From contig JAVCCD010000114.1 of NCBI GenBank assembly GCA_030765665.1, forward strand, positions 1 to 9,543: a stretch of DNA of 9,543 nucleotides. The letters run 5' to 3'. The translations under genes and the position numbers were made by a program. This stretch comes from Candidatus Tenebribacter mawsonii. GTDB taxonomy: Bacteria > Cloacimonadota > Cloacimonadia > Cloacimonadales > TCS61. Shown here piece by piece: positions 7,851-9,543 of the stretch. Position 1 is the stretch's first letter. Each line of letters opens with the position of its first letter. Under the pieces are notes generated by a model, which saw only the letters and a program-made list of their open reading frames with translations, ran no database searches and was not told the origin of the DNA.

Positions 7851-8351
7851 ATGGCTTACGGTCCATCCAAGAACAGGTCACGTTCTCAAAGTGAACCAAG
7901 AGAACCAAACCTGATTCCAATAATGAATCTCTTCATAGTTATCATTCCCATGTTGATGACTATAATGGTAACAGTTCATCTGGCCATGATTGAGATCACT
8001 CTTCCTACTGATTCTGCCGGTGGTGGAGATGAAGATACTGAGCAATTGGAGGATCTTCCTAAGGTAATTACACTTGCTCTTTTACCTGATAGATTTGAGA
8101 TTTTGGTGGAAGGAGTTGAAGATATTATTACTATTCCTCAAACATCTGCTGGTAAGTACGATTATTTTATGTTGGATAGCAATATGGCACTTTTAAAGGA
8201 TAGCAATGAAAATCAAGGGACCATAGATCTTTTGCCGGATCCAACTGTGAAATTTGATACACTGCTAAGATCTATTGATATCTGTAAAAGCAATAATTTT
8301 CCTAATATTAAGTATTTAACATCATCTACTAAATATTATAAAGCGAAATAG
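7851..8351 (+). CDS. ExbD/TolR family protein lacking the conserved transmembrane aspartate (first paralogue)
   Basis: 166 residues: a short basic cytoplasmic N-terminus (1-18), one transmembrane helix (about 24-47) and a periplasmic domain. The helix entry EPNLIPIMNLFIVIIPMLM (18-36) aligns with the family pattern NVTPLVDVMLVLLIIFM, but the proton-carrying Asp (D25 of E. coli ExbD) is N26 here (codon AAT, 7926-7928). No other acidic residue lies in the helix; P33 sits mid-helix and H43 near its outer end. The periplasmic end keeps the ExbD fold pattern: from D130 to NFPNI it aligns residue for residue, 24 positions without gaps, with the D138-to-FANI stretch of the next gene's product. AAGGA (7838-7842) inside the ExbB-type gene gives a Shine-Dalgarno. 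It likely pairs with the second ExbD as a non-conducting partner, comparable in copy number to the AglR/AglS pair, but that pairing is inferred. Confidence 0.92.
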   Translation: MAYGPSKNRSRSQSEPREPNLIPIMNLFIVIIPMLMTIMVTVHLAMIEITLPTDSAGGGDEDTEQLEDLPKVITLALLPDRFEILVEGVEDIITIPQTSAGKYDYFMLDSNMALLKDSNENQGTIDLLPDPTVKFDTLLRSIDICKSNNFPNIKYLTSSTKYYKAK

Positions 8352-8360
8352 GAGCTGATT

Positions 8361-8894
8361 ATGAATACATTATCAGTTAAGGTTAACCGTTCTTCTGGTG
8401 GAGGGTTCCAACATAGAAAAAGGGGTAACAAAACAAAAGACCTTAACATTACTTCTCTTATTGATATTCTCACGATCCTGCTTGTTTTCATGATCAAGAA
8501 TATCTCAATGGATTCAACACGGAAAAATGCTCCGGAAGGTATGCTTCTTCCTACTACAATCACAACTAATGAACTGATCGAAAGTGGCAAGGCAGTTTAC
8601 CTAAAAATTTATCCTGACAGAATACTCTATGGTACAGAAAGTATGAGAGTTGGATCTCTTCAAGATTTTCTTAATAAACCAGAGATCAGAAATTCTTTAC
8701 TGCGTCTTTTGCAGATGGAGTCGAGAGCAATAATTTCTGGAAACAGTAAACCCTGTTTATTGATTCAGGCGGATAAAGAATTGCCCTGCTTATACATAAC
8801 GGAATTTATTAAGTTTAGCGCTCAGGCTTCTTTTGCCAACATTTATTTTTCTGCGATTCATACAGATAATAAATCAGAAGTTTTGGGATTATAG
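8361..8894 (+). CDS. ExbD/TolR family protein with intact transmembrane aspartate (second paralogue)
   Basis: 177 residues. A basic cytoplasmic N-terminus (HRKRGNKTK, 18-26) precedes the transmembrane helix entry LNITSLIDILTILLVFMI (28-45), where D35 (8463-8465) matches the proton-carrying Asp of ExbD/TolR. The periplasmic domain (about 51-177) contains the family motif IQADKELP (135-142) followed by a helix and the FANIYF strand, as in ExbD structures. AGGAG (8350-8354), overlapping the stop of the first paralogue, is a good Shine-Dalgarno 6 bases from the ATG. It is presumably the proton-conducting subunit of the motor. Sequence identity to the first paralogue is low apart from the shared fold pattern, so the duplication is old or the two were recruited separately. 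Confidence 0.95.
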   Translation: MNTLSVKVNRSSGGGFQHRKRGNKTKDLNITSLIDILTILLVFMIKNISMDSTRKNAPEGMLLPTTITTNELIESGKAVYLKIYPDRILYGTESMRVGSLQDFLNKPEIRNSLLRLLQMESRAIISGNSKPCLLIQADKELPCLYITEFIKFSAQASFANIYFSAIHTDNKSEVLGL

Positions 8895-8903
8895 GTGGTA
8901 CTT

Positions 8904-9543
8904 ATGACTGATAAAGTATTAAACTTAAAATTAAAATACAAAGATAAAGTTTTGGATATTGCCAAGCATAATCGGGATTTCAATAAAAAATTCTATATTG
9001 GAAATGACCGTGATCTTTTCTGGCAGATTCTGGATAAAGCTTTCCCAAAACGATATAACTTGATTTCCAAACACGGCTCATCTTTCAAATTGAATTTACG
9101 TGATAATATGAAAGTAATTGTGAAAAAAGATAACCAAGAATTGGGAATGGATGATCTGAGAAGGGCTAATCTTATCAAGGGTAAAACTCTAACTCTTGAT
9201 CCCTCAACGGTAGGATCTGTAGAATTTGGGGGTAGTTGGGAAATCGAATATAATTTTAGTAAACCTTACAAATATACTCCATCTCCACAAGAGGTAAACA
9301 TTGCCAAACAATTTGCGAAATTTCCTCCCTCTTCTCCTCAAGAGAAAGCTACTCGTATATTTGTTATTCTTGGTCTCGTCTTAGCATGGGTGGGTCTCTA
9401 TATTGCTGAAAGTACTTATGTCCCTCCAGTTCAGGTTAATTTTGCCGAGAGGATGCAGCGTATTGAAGATTATGCAACTCAAGTTCAACCGGAAGTTGTA
9501 GAAGCAGAAGGAACTGCAGATGTACCAGTTGGTAAATCAAGAG
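8904..9543 (+). CDS. Inner-membrane protein with cytoplasmic FHA-like domain and periplasmic linker, TonB/TolA-like layout (3' truncated)
   Basis: The first 213 codons are present and the frame runs off the right edge. The ATG has AGGTGG (8893-8898) 5 bases upstream, overlapping the stop of the second ExbD gene. There is no signal peptide. Residues about 5-122 form a soluble beta-rich domain: FYIGNDRD (30-37), FPKRYNLIS (47-55), then strand-like segments SSFKLNL, KVIVKK, LIKGKTLTLD and SWEIEYNF. Order and spacing recall an FHA domain, but the usual IGR is IGN and no SxxH motif follows, so phosphothreonine binding is doubtful. A Pro-rich stretch and basic residues lead to a transmembrane helix 151-168 (IFVILGLVLAWVGLYIAE). 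After it come Pro/Val/Glu-rich linker sequences typical of periplasm-spanning TonB/TolA-like proteins. The layout matches Myxococcus GltG (FHA, one TM, TonB-like C-terminus); proteins of this context often end in an AgmX/PglI-type C-terminal domain, which cannot be seen here. Confidence 0.8.
   Translation, partial: MTDKVLNLKLKYKDKVLDIAKHNRDFNKKFYIGNDRDLFWQILDKAFPKRYNLISKHGSSFKLNLRDNMKVIVKKDNQELGMDDLRRANLIKGKTLTLDPSTVGSVEFGGSWEIEYNFSKPYKYTPSPQEVNIAKQFAKFPPSSPQEKATRIFVILGLVLAWVGLYIAESTYVPPVQVNFAERMQRIEDYATQVQPEVVEAEGTADVPVGKSR

Noticed and set aside
1..9543. Frequent GATC tetramers (roughly 70 by hand, more than base composition alone predicts)
   Set aside because: Largely explained by heavy use of Asp GAT, Ile ATC and Leu CTx codons in these helical proteins; no clustering suggesting an origin or methylation switch, and no methylase gene in view.

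Overview
This AT-rich window (roughly one third G+C by eye) is almost solid coding sequence. It holds eight genes, all on the + strand, the first and last cut by the window edges. The signal peptides, a likely outer-membrane beta-barrel, periplasmic TPR proteins and an ExbB/ExbD-type motor point to a diderm bacterium. Low G+C, 'FAQ/SAQ'-type signal cleavage sites and this gene mix would suit the Fibrobacterota/Bacteroidota side of the tree or a deep lineage such as Cloacimonadota. That assignment is an inference; no marker gene is present.

Layout. 1-378: C-terminal end of a probable outer-membrane barrel with a periplasmic coiled-coil tail. 391-2412: 673-residue exported TPR/coiled-coil protein. 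2405-6793: 1462-residue exported TPR protein ending in two predicted jelly-roll (galactose-binding-like) domains; it overlaps the previous gene by 8 bases. 6794-6850: 57-base gap, the longest in the window. 6851-7114: 87-residue, very basic exported protein. 7118-7846: MotA/TolQ/ExbB proton-channel subunit. 7851-8351 and 8361-8894: two different ExbD/TolR-family subunits. 8904 to the right edge: a single-pass inner-membrane protein with a cytoplasmic FHA-like N-terminal domain and the start of a periplasmic linker, a TonB/TolA-like layout. From 6851 rightward the gaps are only 3-9 bases with good Shine-Dalgarno sites, and no convincing terminator is visible anywhere, so the set reads as one operon, perhaps with an internal promoter before 6851. 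There is no gene-free stretch over 300 bases, and no RNA gene, mobile element or CRISPR array was seen.

How the genes may work together. One ExbB plus two ExbD paralogues forms an inner-membrane proton-driven motor. The FHA-like/TM protein would carry its motion across the periplasm. The big TPR proteins and the barrel would be the periplasmic and outer-membrane parts. This parts list resembles the Myxococcus Agl motor (AglQ with AglR and AglS) plus Glt/Nfs envelope complex (TPR proteins, FHA-TM-TonB protein, barrel proteins) used for gliding and spore-coat polysaccharide work. The most striking detail is that the first ExbD paralogue has Asn (N26) where the family has its essential transmembrane Asp, while the second keeps it (D35). 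If the two pair, the motor core would have only one titratable Asp per ExbD dimer.
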